Assembly (NCBI GenBank): GCA_965659665.1
Contig: CBFHWU010000002.1
Location: 1 to 64,000 of the forward strand
Reading direction: 5' to 3'
DNA length: 64,000 nt
Source of the DNA: CBFHWU01 sp965659665
GTDB taxonomy: Bacteria; Bacteroidota; Bacteroidia; Flavobacteriales; Flavobacteriaceae
Positions 25,859 through 35,177 of the stretch are shown here, piece after piece. The number at the start of each line of letters is the position of its first letter. The stretch's first letter is position 1. The notes beneath the pieces were generated by a model. The model did not search any database, was not told where the DNA came from, and worked only from the letters and a program-made list of their open reading frames with translations. The position numbers were made by a program, and so were the translations under genes.

Positions 25859-27379
25859 ATGCTCACACAAATTTATGGAAGTGCCGTTTATGGAATTGAC
25901 GCTCTTCGGATCACCATTGAAGTCAACATTGATAAAGGTATTGGCTACCATTTGGTGGGTCTTCCGGATAATGCAGTTAAAGAAAGTAACTATCGAATTG
26001 CAGCTGCTTTGCAACACTCAGGGTATAAATTACCTGGCAAAAAAATTACCATTAATATGGCTCCTGCTGATATCAGAAAAGAGGGGGCAGCTTACGATTT
26101 GCCTATTGCGCTCGGAATATTATTGGCTTCAGGTCAAATAAATTCAGAAGGTATCGAAAACGTTATGATGATGGGAGAACTTTCATTAGATGGTTCAATA
26201 CGTTCAATCAAAGGAGCTTTGTCAATGGCTTTGCAAGCCAAAAAAGAGGGCATTCAACACTTATTGATTCCCTCAAAAAATGCTAAGGAAGCTGCTATTG
26301 TGGACGGAATTTCGGTTTATGGGGTTTCAAACATTAAAGAGGTGATTGATTTTTTAAAAGATCCGAATGCGGCTACATCTACTACTGCTGAGTTAGAACA
26401 GCATGTGAATTCCGCACACCCTAAGCTCGATTTTTCGGATGTAAAAGGGCAAGACTCAATCAAACGCTGCATGGAAATCGCAGCAGCAGGAGGTCATAAT
26501 ATCATTTTAATTGGTCCTCCTGGATCTGGAAAAACCATGTTAGCCAAACGATTACCAAGTATTTTACCACCCATGACCCTTGATGAGTCTCTTGAGACAA
26601 CAAAAATTCATTCGGTAGTGGGTCGAATTAAAGATGGTGTTATTATGGAAAGACCTTTTAGGGCTCCACACCACACGATTTCTGATGTAGCATTGGTAGG
26701 GGGAGGGAGTTATCCTCAACCTGGTGAGATATCTTTGGCCCATAACGGGGTATTATTTTTGGATGAACTCCCTGAATTTAAGCGAGGTGTTTTGGAAGTG
26801 ATGCGCCAACCTCTTGAAGATAGGGAGATTACCATTTCACGAGCTAAATTTTCGATTACTTATCCTGCCTCCTTTATGTTGGTGGCAAGTATGAATCCCA
26901 GTCCAGGCGGATATTTCCATGACGAATCTCATTACGGCTCCAAAAACGAGACACAACGTTATTTAAGTAAAATTTCAGGACCTTTATTGGATCGTATTGA
27001 TATGCATGTAGAGGTTACGCCTGTACCATTTGAAAGGTTGACTCAAAAAACAAAATCTACTTCAAGCACAACGATGCGAGACCGAGTGTTAAACGCTCGA
27101 AAAATTCAGTTGATACGTTTTGAACAGGACAAAAATATTTTTTATAACGCACAAATGTATGGCAAAATGTTACAACGATATTGTGTCCTAAATTCAACGA
27201 CCATGGACATGCTAAAAGAAGCCATGAATAGATTATCGCTATCTGCCCGCGCCTTTGATCGTATTTTGAAGGTCGCCCGAACGATAGCCGATTTAGGAAC
27301 CTGTACCCATGTCGAAGATCAACATATATCCGAAGCTATACAATATCGAAACCTTGACCGTGAAGGTTGGTTGGGCTAA
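25859..27379 (+). CDS. comM: YifB/ComM family Mg chelatase-like AAA+ ATPase
   Basis: 506-aa AAA+ helicase. An N-terminal ChlI/Lon-like domain (1-170, with KITINMAPADIRKEGAAYDLPIALG) precedes the ATPase core: Walker A GPPGSGKTMLAKRLPSILPP near 221, Walker B VLFLDELPEF, and a C-terminal lid. ComM drives branch migration that integrates transforming DNA in naturally competent bacteria; in Bacteroidota the role is not certain. It stands alone with its own promoter region of about 80 bp and no clear terminator in the 81 bp after it. Confidence 0.93.
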   Translation: MLTQIYGSAVYGIDALRITIEVNIDKGIGYHLVGLPDNAVKESNYRIAAALQHSGYKLPGKKITINMAPADIRKEGAAYDLPIALGILLASGQINSEGIENVMMMGELSLDGSIRSIKGALSMALQAKKEGIQHLLIPSKNAKEAAIVDGISVYGVSNIKEVIDFLKDPNAATSTTAELEQHVNSAHPKLDFSDVKGQDSIKRCMEIAAAGGHNIILIGPPGSGKTMLAKRLPSILPPMTLDESLETTKIHSVVGRIKDGVIMERPFRAPHHTISDVALVGGGSYPQPGEISLAHNGVLFLDELPEFKRGVLEVMRQPLEDREITISRAKFSITYPASFMLVASMNPSPGGYFHDESHYGSKNETQRYLSKISGPLLDRIDMHVEVTPVPFERLTQKTKSTSSTTMRDRVLNARKIQLIRFEQDKNIFYNAQMYGKMLQRYCVLNSTTMDMLKEAMNRLSLSARAFDRILKVARTIADLGTCTHVEDQHISEAIQYRNLDREGWLG

Positions 27380-27460
27380 GGACCCACCCCTAAGTTTTTT
27401 CTTTCAATACAAAACCTAAAAAAACAATACAATAAAACTCACCACAACAAATAAAATGGG

Positions 27461-28186
27461 TCATATTTTTTTATAAACATCATTAAATGGAATTCGGAAT
27501 CGTTTCCCATAAATTCCTTTTGAATTTCGAATACCACATCCAATCACCATATTGATTTCGGGACCACGTCTCAATCCTAAAGCTCTTTTGACAAGCAAAC
27601 TATCATGCCCTTCCATGGGGCAAGTATCATATCCTACAGCAGCCATACTGATCATAAAATTTTGGGCTGCCAGTCCAGCACTTTTTTGAGCAACCACTCT
27701 TAGGTCACTTGCACGTGTTTGTCGGTATACGGGTCGAAATAATCCGACAATTTGCATTAATACATATTTCAAAAGTCCAGTAATTCCCAAAAAATCAGCA
27801 TATAAGGTTGGAATTCCCTTCTCATAATACATTTTGATGGTTTTTAAACGTCGTGGGGTAGCTCCTTCGAAAGTGTCAAAGTTGTAGTCAATAAATCTAA
27901 TATTTGCTCTTGCTCGTTTACGCCATAAATCTTTTCGACTCACTACCACGACCAATTGTTGTGCAGTCTTGGCAGCTTTTTGATTAAAACAAGCTGTAGC
28001 AATTTGTTTTTTAACATCTTGATCAGTGATATGATAAAACTCCCAAAGTTGTAGATTGCTGCTTGTGGGGGCCAATGCTGCATTTTCAATACATTTTTTT
28101 ACTTTTTCATCATCAAGAGGGGTGGTCTCAAAAAAACGTACTGAACGTCGGTATTGTATGGCTTCTGTAACTTTTTTTTCAATCAT
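27461..28186 (-). CDS. Nitroreductase family protein
   Basis: 241-aa FMN-dependent NAD(P)H oxidoreductase fold. The RRSVRFFETTPLDDEKVKKC start and APTSSNLQLWEFYH (FMN phosphate contacts) are typical, and the later SAGLAAQNFMISMAAVGYDTCPMEG is the conserved second FMN contact. An insertion of about 40 residues in the middle (positions 95-140) makes it longer than NfsB types. It follows the aldehyde dehydrogenase gene with a 4-bp overlap, so the two are co-expressed. The substrate is not predictable. Confidence 0.88.
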   Translation of the reverse strand: MIEKKVTEAIQYRRSVRFFETTPLDDEKVKKCIENAALAPTSSNLQLWEFYHITDQDVKKQIATACFNQKAAKTAQQLVVVVSRKDLWRKRARANIRFIDYNFDTFEGATPRRLKTIKMYYEKGIPTLYADFLGITGLLKYVLMQIVGLFRPVYRQTRASDLRVVAQKSAGLAAQNFMISMAAVGYDTCPMEGHDSLLVKRALGLRRGPEINMVIGCGIRNSKGIYGKRFRIPFNDVYKKI

Positions 28187-29553
28187 TGTAGATATTTAAG
28201 AAAAAACTTGACTAAAGGTAATGACTTTTTATAGGGAGCATAACGTGCTTTAAAATCAAACCTTGTACTTCTGTGGATGTAGGGTTTTTGATGGCTAAAT
28301 GTATGAAAACTTGTTTTGCCGTGATAGGCACCCAGTCCACTGTGGCCAATACCTCCAAAAGGGAGATTTCGATTAGTAAATTGAATTACCGTATCGTTAA
28401 TCACTCCCCCTCCAAATGAAAAAGTGTTCATTAATTTTTTTGCCCATCCCTTGCGCTCACTAAAAACATAAAACGAGAGAGATTTTTCATACTGTGTAAT
28501 CACTTCTTTAATCTCATTTTCGTCTTGGTAAGGGATGATGGGAAGAAGGGGACCAAAAATTTCTTCTTTCATCACTAAAGATGATAAATCAGTGACTCTC
28601 AATAAGGTGGGTTGAATGTATTTGGTGTGCTCATTTGTCTTACCACCATAAGCGATCTCTTGATTGTACAATAAAGATGTTAATCGATCAAAGTGATGAG
28701 CGTTCACTATTCGTCCGTACTCTTCTGATTGTTCTGGATTTTCAGAGTAAGATCGTTCGATTTCTTTTTGTAAAGCAAACGTTAAATATTCAACAATAGA
28801 CTGATGAGCCAAGATATAGTCAGGTGCAATACACGTTTGTCCACAATTTAAAAACTTTCCAAAAACGATACGTCTTGCGGTTACTTTTATATTTGCTGTT
28901 TGGTCAACGATGCAAGGATTTTTTCCTCCTAATTCAAGCGTCACAGGAGTAAGATGATTTGCAGCGGCTTGCGCCACTTTTTTGGCCACAGAGAGTCCTC
29001 CCGTAAAAAAAATATAATCCCAACGGAATGTCAACAGTTTTTGAGCTATTTCTGGACCTCCTTGAATCACCTTAACCCACTCAGGTGGAAAAACAATATC
29101 TACAATTTTCTGTAGGATTTCAGCAGTATGAGGAGCATTTTCTGAAGGTTTTAGTACAACAGCATTTCCTGCTGCTATTGCTCCTACTAATGGGGTTAAA
29201 GCTAATTGAAAAGGGTAATTCCATGGTGCAATGTGCAAGGTTAACCCATATGGCTCATGAATGATATAATCCTTAGATGGAAAATTTATAAAAGAAGGTT
29301 GGACTTTTGTTGGAGCGCTCAAATGATTAATATTTTGAACAAAAAAATCAATTTCACTGATAATTTGTGAAGTTTCACTAAGAAAAACTTCTTCTTTAGA
29401 TTTGCCTAGGTCATCAAACAATGCCTTTTCGATTTCTTTTTCTTTTTTAAGTATAGTTTCGCGAAGTGATTTTAAAAGTTGTTTTCGTTTTGAAACTTTA
29501 AAAGTATACCCATTATTAAAAAAAAGTCTTTGTCTTTCAATTAATTTCTCCAT
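28183..29553 (-). CDS. Class 3-like aldehyde dehydrogenase
   Basis: 456 aa from the ATG at 29553 (MEKLIERQRLFF). The frame opens upstream to 29595, but only with hydrophobic residues unlike the family. Motifs: APWNYPFQLALTPLVGAIAAGNA, FTGG for NAD, ELGGKNPC and the catalytic cysteine in NCGQTCIAPDY. The closing stretch NLPFGGIGHSGLGAYHGKTSF is characteristic of ALDH3 enzymes, which oxidise fatty or aromatic aldehydes. It overlaps the nitroreductase gene by 4 bp. Confidence 0.92.
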   Translation of the reverse strand: MEKLIERQRLFFNNGYTFKVSKRKQLLKSLRETILKKEKEIEKALFDDLGKSKEEVFLSETSQIISEIDFFVQNINHLSAPTKVQPSFINFPSKDYIIHEPYGLTLHIAPWNYPFQLALTPLVGAIAAGNAVVLKPSENAPHTAEILQKIVDIVFPPEWVKVIQGGPEIAQKLLTFRWDYIFFTGGLSVAKKVAQAAANHLTPVTLELGGKNPCIVDQTANIKVTARRIVFGKFLNCGQTCIAPDYILAHQSIVEYLTFALQKEIERSYSENPEQSEEYGRIVNAHHFDRLTSLLYNQEIAYGGKTNEHTKYIQPTLLRVTDLSSLVMKEEIFGPLLPIIPYQDENEIKEVITQYEKSLSFYVFSERKGWAKKLMNTFSFGGGVINDTVIQFTNRNLPFGGIGHSGLGAYHGKTSFHTFSHQKPYIHRSTRFDFKARYAPYKKSLPLVKFFLKYLQ

Positions 29554-29786
29554 CATCACTAACAATATAACAAATTTCCAAAAAATAAACAACAAACTAT
29601 CGGACCAACTTTGTAAGTTTGTTTTTTTATTTTTCTAACTTATTGAATGAAATGAACATCTATAATTAAAATGATTTAAGTTGTTTATTATCATTTAGTT
29701 ATAATTTTTTTTAATGTGTTGAACATAATTTTACATTTTATAAGTGGACCTTCTTGTCAATCACACTGCTATTTTTGTTATGTATT

Positions 29787-31460
29787 ATGAAAAATAAGTT
29801 TAGTAAAGCAGTTACTCAAGATCCAAGCCAACCTGCAGCGCAAGCCATGCTTCACGCGATTGGTTTATCCGACGAAGATCTAAAAAAACCATTAGTTGGA
29901 ATTGGAAGTACAGGCTATGAGGGTAATCCTTGTAATATGCATTTAAATGATTTGGCTAAAGAAGTAAAAAAAGGAACTGAAGCAGTTGATCTGATTGGAC
30001 TTATATTCAATACCATTGGGGTAAGTGATGGCATATCAATGGGAACACCAGGAATGCGTTTTTCTTTGCCATCCCGTGACCTTATTGCTGATTCAATGGA
30101 AACCGTTATGGGTGGAATGTCCTATGATGCTTTAGTAACTGTTGTTGGTTGTGATAAAAATATGCCTGGTGCCTTGATGGCCATGTTACGATTAAACCGG
30201 CCTAGTGTTTTGCTTTACGGCGGAACCATTGCTTCGGGATGTGTCAACGATAAAAAACTGGATATTGTTTCTGCTTTTGAGGCTTGGGGAGAAAAGGTTT
30301 CTGGAAGCATCAACGAACAACAATTCAGAGAAGTTATTCACAATGCATGTCCTGGTGCTGGAGCTTGTGGAGGAATGTATACAGCCAACACGATGGCTTC
30401 AGCCATAGAAGCGTTGGGTATGTCTCTGCCATATAGCTCTTCAAACCCTGCGATTGGAGAAGCCAAAATAAAGGATAGCATTGCAGCTGGAAAAGCATTA
30501 AACTATCTGCTCGAAAATAACATAAAACCCAAAGATATTGTTACTAGAAAAGCACTGGAAAACGCGATTAGATTGGTCACTGTTTTAGGGGGATCAACAA
30601 ATGCAGTGCTTCATTTTTTGGCTATCGCAAAAGCAGCAGACGTAGTATTCACTCTTGAAGATTTTCAGCGAATTAGTGATACCACCCCATTCTTAGCTGA
30701 TCTGAAACCTAGCGGAAAATATTTAATGGAAGATTTGCATCAAGTAGGAGGTATTCCGGCAGTCATGAAGTTTATGTTCGAAGCAGGAATGTTACATGGA
30801 GATTGCCTTACGGTGACAGGCAAAACAATAGCGGAGAACTTATCTGAGGTAAAAGGTTTGCACGATGGTCAGGATGTTATTCGTGATCTCGATCATCCAA
30901 TTAAGCCCACGGGTCATATTCGGATATTAATGGGCAATTTAGCCCAAGAAGGTTCTGTAGCCAAAATTACAGGAAAAGAAGGCTTAATTTTTTCAGGTCC
31001 TGCACGTGTTTTTGACGGTGAATATGCAGCAAATGATGGCATAAAAAATGGACTTGTTGAGAAGGGAGAAGTCGTTGTTATTCGTTACGAAGGTCCTCAA
31101 GGAGGTCCTGGAATGCCTGAAATGCTAAAACCAACGGCTGCAATTATGGGTGTTGGTTTAGGAAAAGAAGTTGCCCTGATTACAGATGGACGTTTTTCGG
31201 GCGGAACACATGGATTTGTAGTTGGTCATATTACTCCCGAAGCGCAAGTAGGAGGTACTCTTGCTTTGTTAAAAGATGGGGATTTAATAACCATAGATGC
31301 TGAAACAAATACCATAAATGTAAAGTTATCCCAACAAGAAATACATGAAAGACGATCAAAATGGTCGCCACCTGAATTAAAAGTTAAACGAGGTGTTTTA
31401 TATAAATACGCCAAAACGGTTTCCTCTGCATCAGAGGGTTGTGTAACCGATGAAATATAA
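29787..31460 (+). CDS. ilvD: Dihydroxy-acid dehydratase
   Basis: 557-aa iron-sulfur dehydratase of isoleucine and valine synthesis. Cluster cysteines lie in VVGCDKNMPG and CPGAGACGGMYTANTM, and GRFSGGTHGFVVGH near the C terminus is the family signature. I use the ATG at 29787 (MKNKFSKAV); a longer frame from a TTG at 29754 adds 11 residues not seen in the family. It is the first gene of ilvDBNCA, with 2 nt before ilvB. About 190 bp without genes precede it, where the promoter must be. Confidence 0.96.
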   Translation: MKNKFSKAVTQDPSQPAAQAMLHAIGLSDEDLKKPLVGIGSTGYEGNPCNMHLNDLAKEVKKGTEAVDLIGLIFNTIGVSDGISMGTPGMRFSLPSRDLIADSMETVMGGMSYDALVTVVGCDKNMPGALMAMLRLNRPSVLLYGGTIASGCVNDKKLDIVSAFEAWGEKVSGSINEQQFREVIHNACPGAGACGGMYTANTMASAIEALGMSLPYSSSNPAIGEAKIKDSIAAGKALNYLLENNIKPKDIVTRKALENAIRLVTVLGGSTNAVLHFLAIAKAADVVFTLEDFQRISDTTPFLADLKPSGKYLMEDLHQVGGIPAVMKFMFEAGMLHGDCLTVTGKTIAENLSEVKGLHDGQDVIRDLDHPIKPTGHIRILMGNLAQEGSVAKITGKEGLIFSGPARVFDGEYAANDGIKNGLVEKGEVVVIRYEGPQGGPGMPEMLKPTAAIMGVGLGKEVALITDGRFSGGTHGFVVGHITPEAQVGGTLALLKDGDLITIDAETNTINVKLSQQEIHERRSKWSPPELKVKRGVLYKYAKTVSSASEGCVTDEI

Positions 31461-31462
31461 TA

Positions 31463-33160
31463 ATGAAAGAAATGTTACATATCTCTGGAGCTGAAGCTGT
31501 TATACGGTGCTTACTCGCTGAAAAAGTTCATTTGATTTATGGATATCCCGGTGGAGCTATCATGCCCATTTACGATGAACTCTACAAATTTCAAGATCAA
31601 CTTCATCATGTACTTACTCGACATGAACAAGGAGCAACTCATGCCGCTCAAGGCTATGCACGTATCAGCGGAGATATTGGGGTATGTATGGCGACTTCTG
31701 GTCCAGGTGCAACGAATCTCGTCACAGGAATAGCCGATGCCATGATCGATTCCACTCCGATGGTTTGTATCACAGGTCAAGTACCTTCCCATTTGTTGGG
31801 CTCTGATGCTTTCCAAGAAACAGATATCATTGGTATTTCAACGCCAGTAACCAAATGGAGTTATCAAGTCACCAAAGCCAAGGAAATTCCAAGAGTGATG
31901 GCCAAAGCATTTTATATTGCGCGCACAGGGCGTCCAGGTCCTGTACTAATTGATATCACCAAGGATGCACAATTTAGTTTTTTTGATTTTGCTTATACGA
32001 GTTGTCAAAAAGTAAGAAGTTATCAGCCAAAACCCAAAGTTGATTTTTCTCAAATTGAAGCGGCGGCAACCCTTTTAAAAAATGCCAAAAAACCTTTTAT
32101 TGTGTGGGGACAGGGTGTAATTCTAGGCAAAGCAGAAGATGAGTTTAAAGCTTTTGTTGAAAAATCTGGAATTCCTGCGGCATGGACTATTCTTGGCGCT
32201 TCTGCGTTGTCCACAGATCATCCTCTTAATGTAGGCATGGTAGGTATGCACGGCAATTATGGCCCTAATAAATTGACAAACGAATGCGATGTTCTTTTGG
32301 CAATCGGAATGCGATTTGATGATCGTGTAACGGGAAATCTTACTACCTATGCGAAACAGGCAAAAATCATTCATTTTGAAATTGATCCAGCTGAAGTCAA
32401 CAAAAACGTAATGGCTGATGTATGTGTTTTGGGCGATGTTAAAGAATCCCTTCCACAACTCACCTCCATGATCGAAAATCGTCAATATCCTGATTGGCTA
32501 AACGTTTTTAAAAAATATTATGACATTGAGTTTGAAAAGGTGATCAATTCAGAACTCAACCCTACCAAAGTCGGTTTGACAATGGGAGAGGTCATCAAAG
32601 AAATCAATCGGGCCAGTGACGGAAAAGCTGCTATCGTAACTGATGTAGGACAACACCAAATGATTGCTTGCCGTTATGCCGAATTTAAAGAGTCAAAAAG
32701 TAACATTACCTCGGGAGGTTTAGGAACTATGGGATTTGCGCTTCCTGCTGCATTAGGGGCTAAGATGGGCGCCCCCCAAAGAGAGGTAGTTGCAGTTATT
32801 GGTGATGGTGGTTTTCAAATGACCATACAAGAGTTGGCCACTATTTTTCAAACGCAAGCAGCTGTCAAAATTGTTGTGCTAAATAATGGTTTTTTGGGAA
32901 TGGTACGACAGTGGCAACAACTTTTTTTTGACAAACGTTATGCTTCAACTGAAATGGTAAATCCTGATTTTATCAAAATAGCAGAAGGGTATTTTTTAGA
33001 CGCTAAAAGAGTTAGCGCACGTGAAGATCTTGCTGGAGCAGTTGATGAAATGATACAATCTAATAAACCTTATTTTTTAGAAGTTTGCGTTGAAAAAGAA
33101 CACAACGTGTTTCCGATGGTTCCTTCAGGGGCATCTGTTTCAGACATTCGCCTAAGTTAA
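31463..33160 (+). CDS. ilvB: Acetolactate synthase large subunit
   Basis: 565-aa thiamine-diphosphate enzyme making acetolactate or acetohydroxybutyrate. The catalytic Glu lies in RHEQGATHAAQGYAR (about residue 52-66). The ThDP-binding motif starts at GDGGFQMTIQELAT and ends at NNGFLGMVRQWQ, and the FAD-region TGQVPSHLLGSDAFQETD is present. It lies 4 nt before ilvN, its regulatory subunit. Length is standard for anabolic synthases. Confidence 0.96.
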   Translation: MKEMLHISGAEAVIRCLLAEKVHLIYGYPGGAIMPIYDELYKFQDQLHHVLTRHEQGATHAAQGYARISGDIGVCMATSGPGATNLVTGIADAMIDSTPMVCITGQVPSHLLGSDAFQETDIIGISTPVTKWSYQVTKAKEIPRVMAKAFYIARTGRPGPVLIDITKDAQFSFFDFAYTSCQKVRSYQPKPKVDFSQIEAAATLLKNAKKPFIVWGQGVILGKAEDEFKAFVEKSGIPAAWTILGASALSTDHPLNVGMVGMHGNYGPNKLTNECDVLLAIGMRFDDRVTGNLTTYAKQAKIIHFEIDPAEVNKNVMADVCVLGDVKESLPQLTSMIENRQYPDWLNVFKKYYDIEFEKVINSELNPTKVGLTMGEVIKEINRASDGKAAIVTDVGQHQMIACRYAEFKESKSNITSGGLGTMGFALPAALGAKMGAPQREVVAVIGDGGFQMTIQELATIFQTQAAVKIVVLNNGFLGMVRQWQQLFFDKRYASTEMVNPDFIKIAEGYFLDAKRVSAREDLAGAVDEMIQSNKPYFLEVCVEKEHNVFPMVPSGASVSDIRLS

Positions 33161-33164
33161 TTTT

Positions 33165-33692
33165 ATGGAACAAAAAACATACACTATATCCATTTACACT
33201 GAAAATAACATCGGATTATTGACTCGTATATCCTCAATTTTTCTCAAACGCCATATTAATATTGAAAGTTTAGTATGCTCTCCTTCTGAAATCAATACTG
33301 TTTTTCGATTTGTTGTTGTTGTAAAAATTACAGAAGAACAAGTAAAAAAAATTGTAAAACAAATAGATAAACAAGTTGAAGTAATTAAAGCCTATTACCA
33401 TACCGACCAAGAAACTATTTTTCAAGAGTCGGCTTTATACAAAGTAGCTTCTAAATCCCTGTTTGAAGAAAAACAAATTCAAAATTTCATCAAAAAAAGT
33501 CATGCCAGTATCGTTACGGTAAATCCTGATTTTTTTGTGATTCAAAAAACAGGTTTTAGGCACGAAACAGAACAATTGTACAACGATTTGGAACCATTTG
33601 GTTTATTACAATTTGTTCGATCAGGTCGTATATCAGTCTCAAAAAAACCTATGGATATCTCACAACTTTTAAAACAATTGACAGAAAATTAA
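33165..33692 (+). CDS. ilvN: Acetolactate synthase small (regulatory) subunit
   Basis: 175-aa protein with an N-terminal ACT domain (residues 4-75; YTISIYTENNIGLLTRISSIF and INIESLVCSPSE) and a second ACT-like half to about 165. It binds the large subunit and mediates valine feedback. It sits between ilvB (4-nt gap) and ilvC (11-nt gap). The C-terminal half differs from the enterobacterial small isoform and is like the long 160-170-aa IlvH type. Confidence 0.93.
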   Translation: MEQKTYTISIYTENNIGLLTRISSIFLKRHINIESLVCSPSEINTVFRFVVVVKITEEQVKKIVKQIDKQVEVIKAYYHTDQETIFQESALYKVASKSLFEEKQIQNFIKKSHASIVTVNPDFFVIQKTGFRHETEQLYNDLEPFGLLQFVRSGRISVSKKPMDISQLLKQLTEN

Positions 33693-33703
33693 TTCAATTA
33701 CAA

Positions 33704-35176
33704 ATGACAAATTATTTTAACTCCCTATCGCTTCGTGAACAATTAGATCAATTATCAAAATGCCGTTTTATGGATGCTTCCGAGTTCTCGGAGGGGATTA
33801 CGGCTTTGAAAGGAAAAAATATTGTAATTGTTGGCTGTGGAGCTCAAGGCCTCAATCAAGGGCTTAATATGCGAGATTCGGGACTTCAAATTTCATATGC
33901 TCTTCGCCAGGGAGCCATTGAGCAAAAGAGAGTTTCATTCATGAATGCTTCATCAAACGACTTTCCTGTAGGTAATTATCAGGAAATGATTCCAACAGCA
34001 GATTTGGTTATTAACCTCACCCCCGACAAAAACCATACGCCCGTAGTAGCTCAAGTAATGCCTTTAATGAAAAAAGGAGCTACCTTATCGTATTCTCACG
34101 GATTTAATATTGTGGAAGAAGGAATGGAAGTCCGAAAGGATTTGACGGTTATTATGGTAGCACCAAAAAGTCCTGGTTCAGAAGTTAGGGAAGAATACAA
34201 ACGTGGTTTTGGAGTTCCAACCCTTATTGCCGTACACGCTGATAACGATCCTCATGGTGTTGGTCTTGAACAAGCAAAAGCGTATTGTGTAGCTACTGGT
34301 GGACACCGTGCAGGAGTTTTAGAATCATCATTTGTGGCTGAAGTAAAGTCTGACCTTATGGGAGAACAAACCATACTTTGTGGCGTTCTTCAAACAGGTT
34401 CTATTTTGTGTTTTGATAAAATGGTAGAAAAAGGAATTGATCCTTCTTATGCTGCTAAACTTATCCAATATGGTTGGGAAACCATCACAGAAGCTTTAAA
34501 ATATGGGGGAATTACCAATATGATGGATCGATTGTCAAATCCAGCAAAATTAAAAGCGTTTCACTTATCGGAAGAATTAAAAGTAATTATGACTCCTTTG
34601 TTTGAAAAACATATGGACGATATTATGTCTGGACATTTTTCTAAAACCATGATGGAAGATTGGGCAAACGATGATATCAACTTACTTACATGGCGTGCAG
34701 CTACAGCTGAAACAGCTTTTGAAAAAACAGTAGTTACCGATCAAAAAATAACAGAACAAGAGTTTTTCGATCATGGAGTTTTGATGGTGGCTTATGTGCG
34801 AGCTGGAGTAGAATTAGCTTTTGACACTATGGTAGATGCAGGAATAAAAGATGCTTCAGCCTATTACGAATCATTACATGAAACTCCTCTTATTGCCAAT
34901 ACCATTGCTCGAAAAAAACTGTACGAAATGAATAGAGTAATCTCCGATACTGCTGAGTATGGATGTTATTTATTTGATCATGCATGCAAGCCTATGCTTA
35001 CTGATTTTATGAAGTCTATTGATATCGATGTTATCGGAACCTCATATGGTGGAACAGAAAACGGAGTAGATAACAAACAATTAATTGAAGTGAATGCTGC
35101 GATACGTAACCACCCTGTTGAGATTATTGGCACACATTTAAGGGCTTCAATGACAGCGATGACAAAGATCATTTAG
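33704..35176 (+). CDS. ilvC: Ketol-acid reductoisomerase, class II
   Basis: 490-aa NADPH-dependent isomeroreductase. The length is that of class II (plant and enterobacterial type) with a duplicated C-terminal knotted domain, unlike the roughly 330-aa class I enzymes of most bacteria. The nucleotide motif is IVGCGAQGLNQGLNMRDSG near residue 43, with the phosphate-binding loop SYALRQGAIEQKR typical of NADPH specificity. Metal-binding Asp/Glu lie in SDLMGEQTILCG and later repeats. It is followed after 1 nt by ilvA. Confidence 0.96.
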   Translation: MTNYFNSLSLREQLDQLSKCRFMDASEFSEGITALKGKNIVIVGCGAQGLNQGLNMRDSGLQISYALRQGAIEQKRVSFMNASSNDFPVGNYQEMIPTADLVINLTPDKNHTPVVAQVMPLMKKGATLSYSHGFNIVEEGMEVRKDLTVIMVAPKSPGSEVREEYKRGFGVPTLIAVHADNDPHGVGLEQAKAYCVATGGHRAGVLESSFVAEVKSDLMGEQTILCGVLQTGSILCFDKMVEKGIDPSYAAKLIQYGWETITEALKYGGITNMMDRLSNPAKLKAFHLSEELKVIMTPLFEKHMDDIMSGHFSKTMMEDWANDDINLLTWRAATAETAFEKTVVTDQKITEQEFFDHGVLMVAYVRAGVELAFDTMVDAGIKDASAYYESLHETPLIANTIARKKLYEMNRVISDTAEYGCYLFDHACKPMLTDFMKSIDIDVIGTSYGGTENGVDNKQLIEVNAAIRNHPVEIIGTHLRASMTAMTKII

Positions 35177-35177
35177 T

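Noticed and set aside
29754..29786. 11-residue extension of ilvD and a TATTTTTG at 29770-29777 as promoter
   Set aside because: The extension lacks homology; the -7 match has no TTG at 17-23 nt and would place the start only a few bases before the ATG.
32123..32485. 120-codon minus frame inside ilvB
   Set aside because: Antisense shadow; no independent start context or motif.
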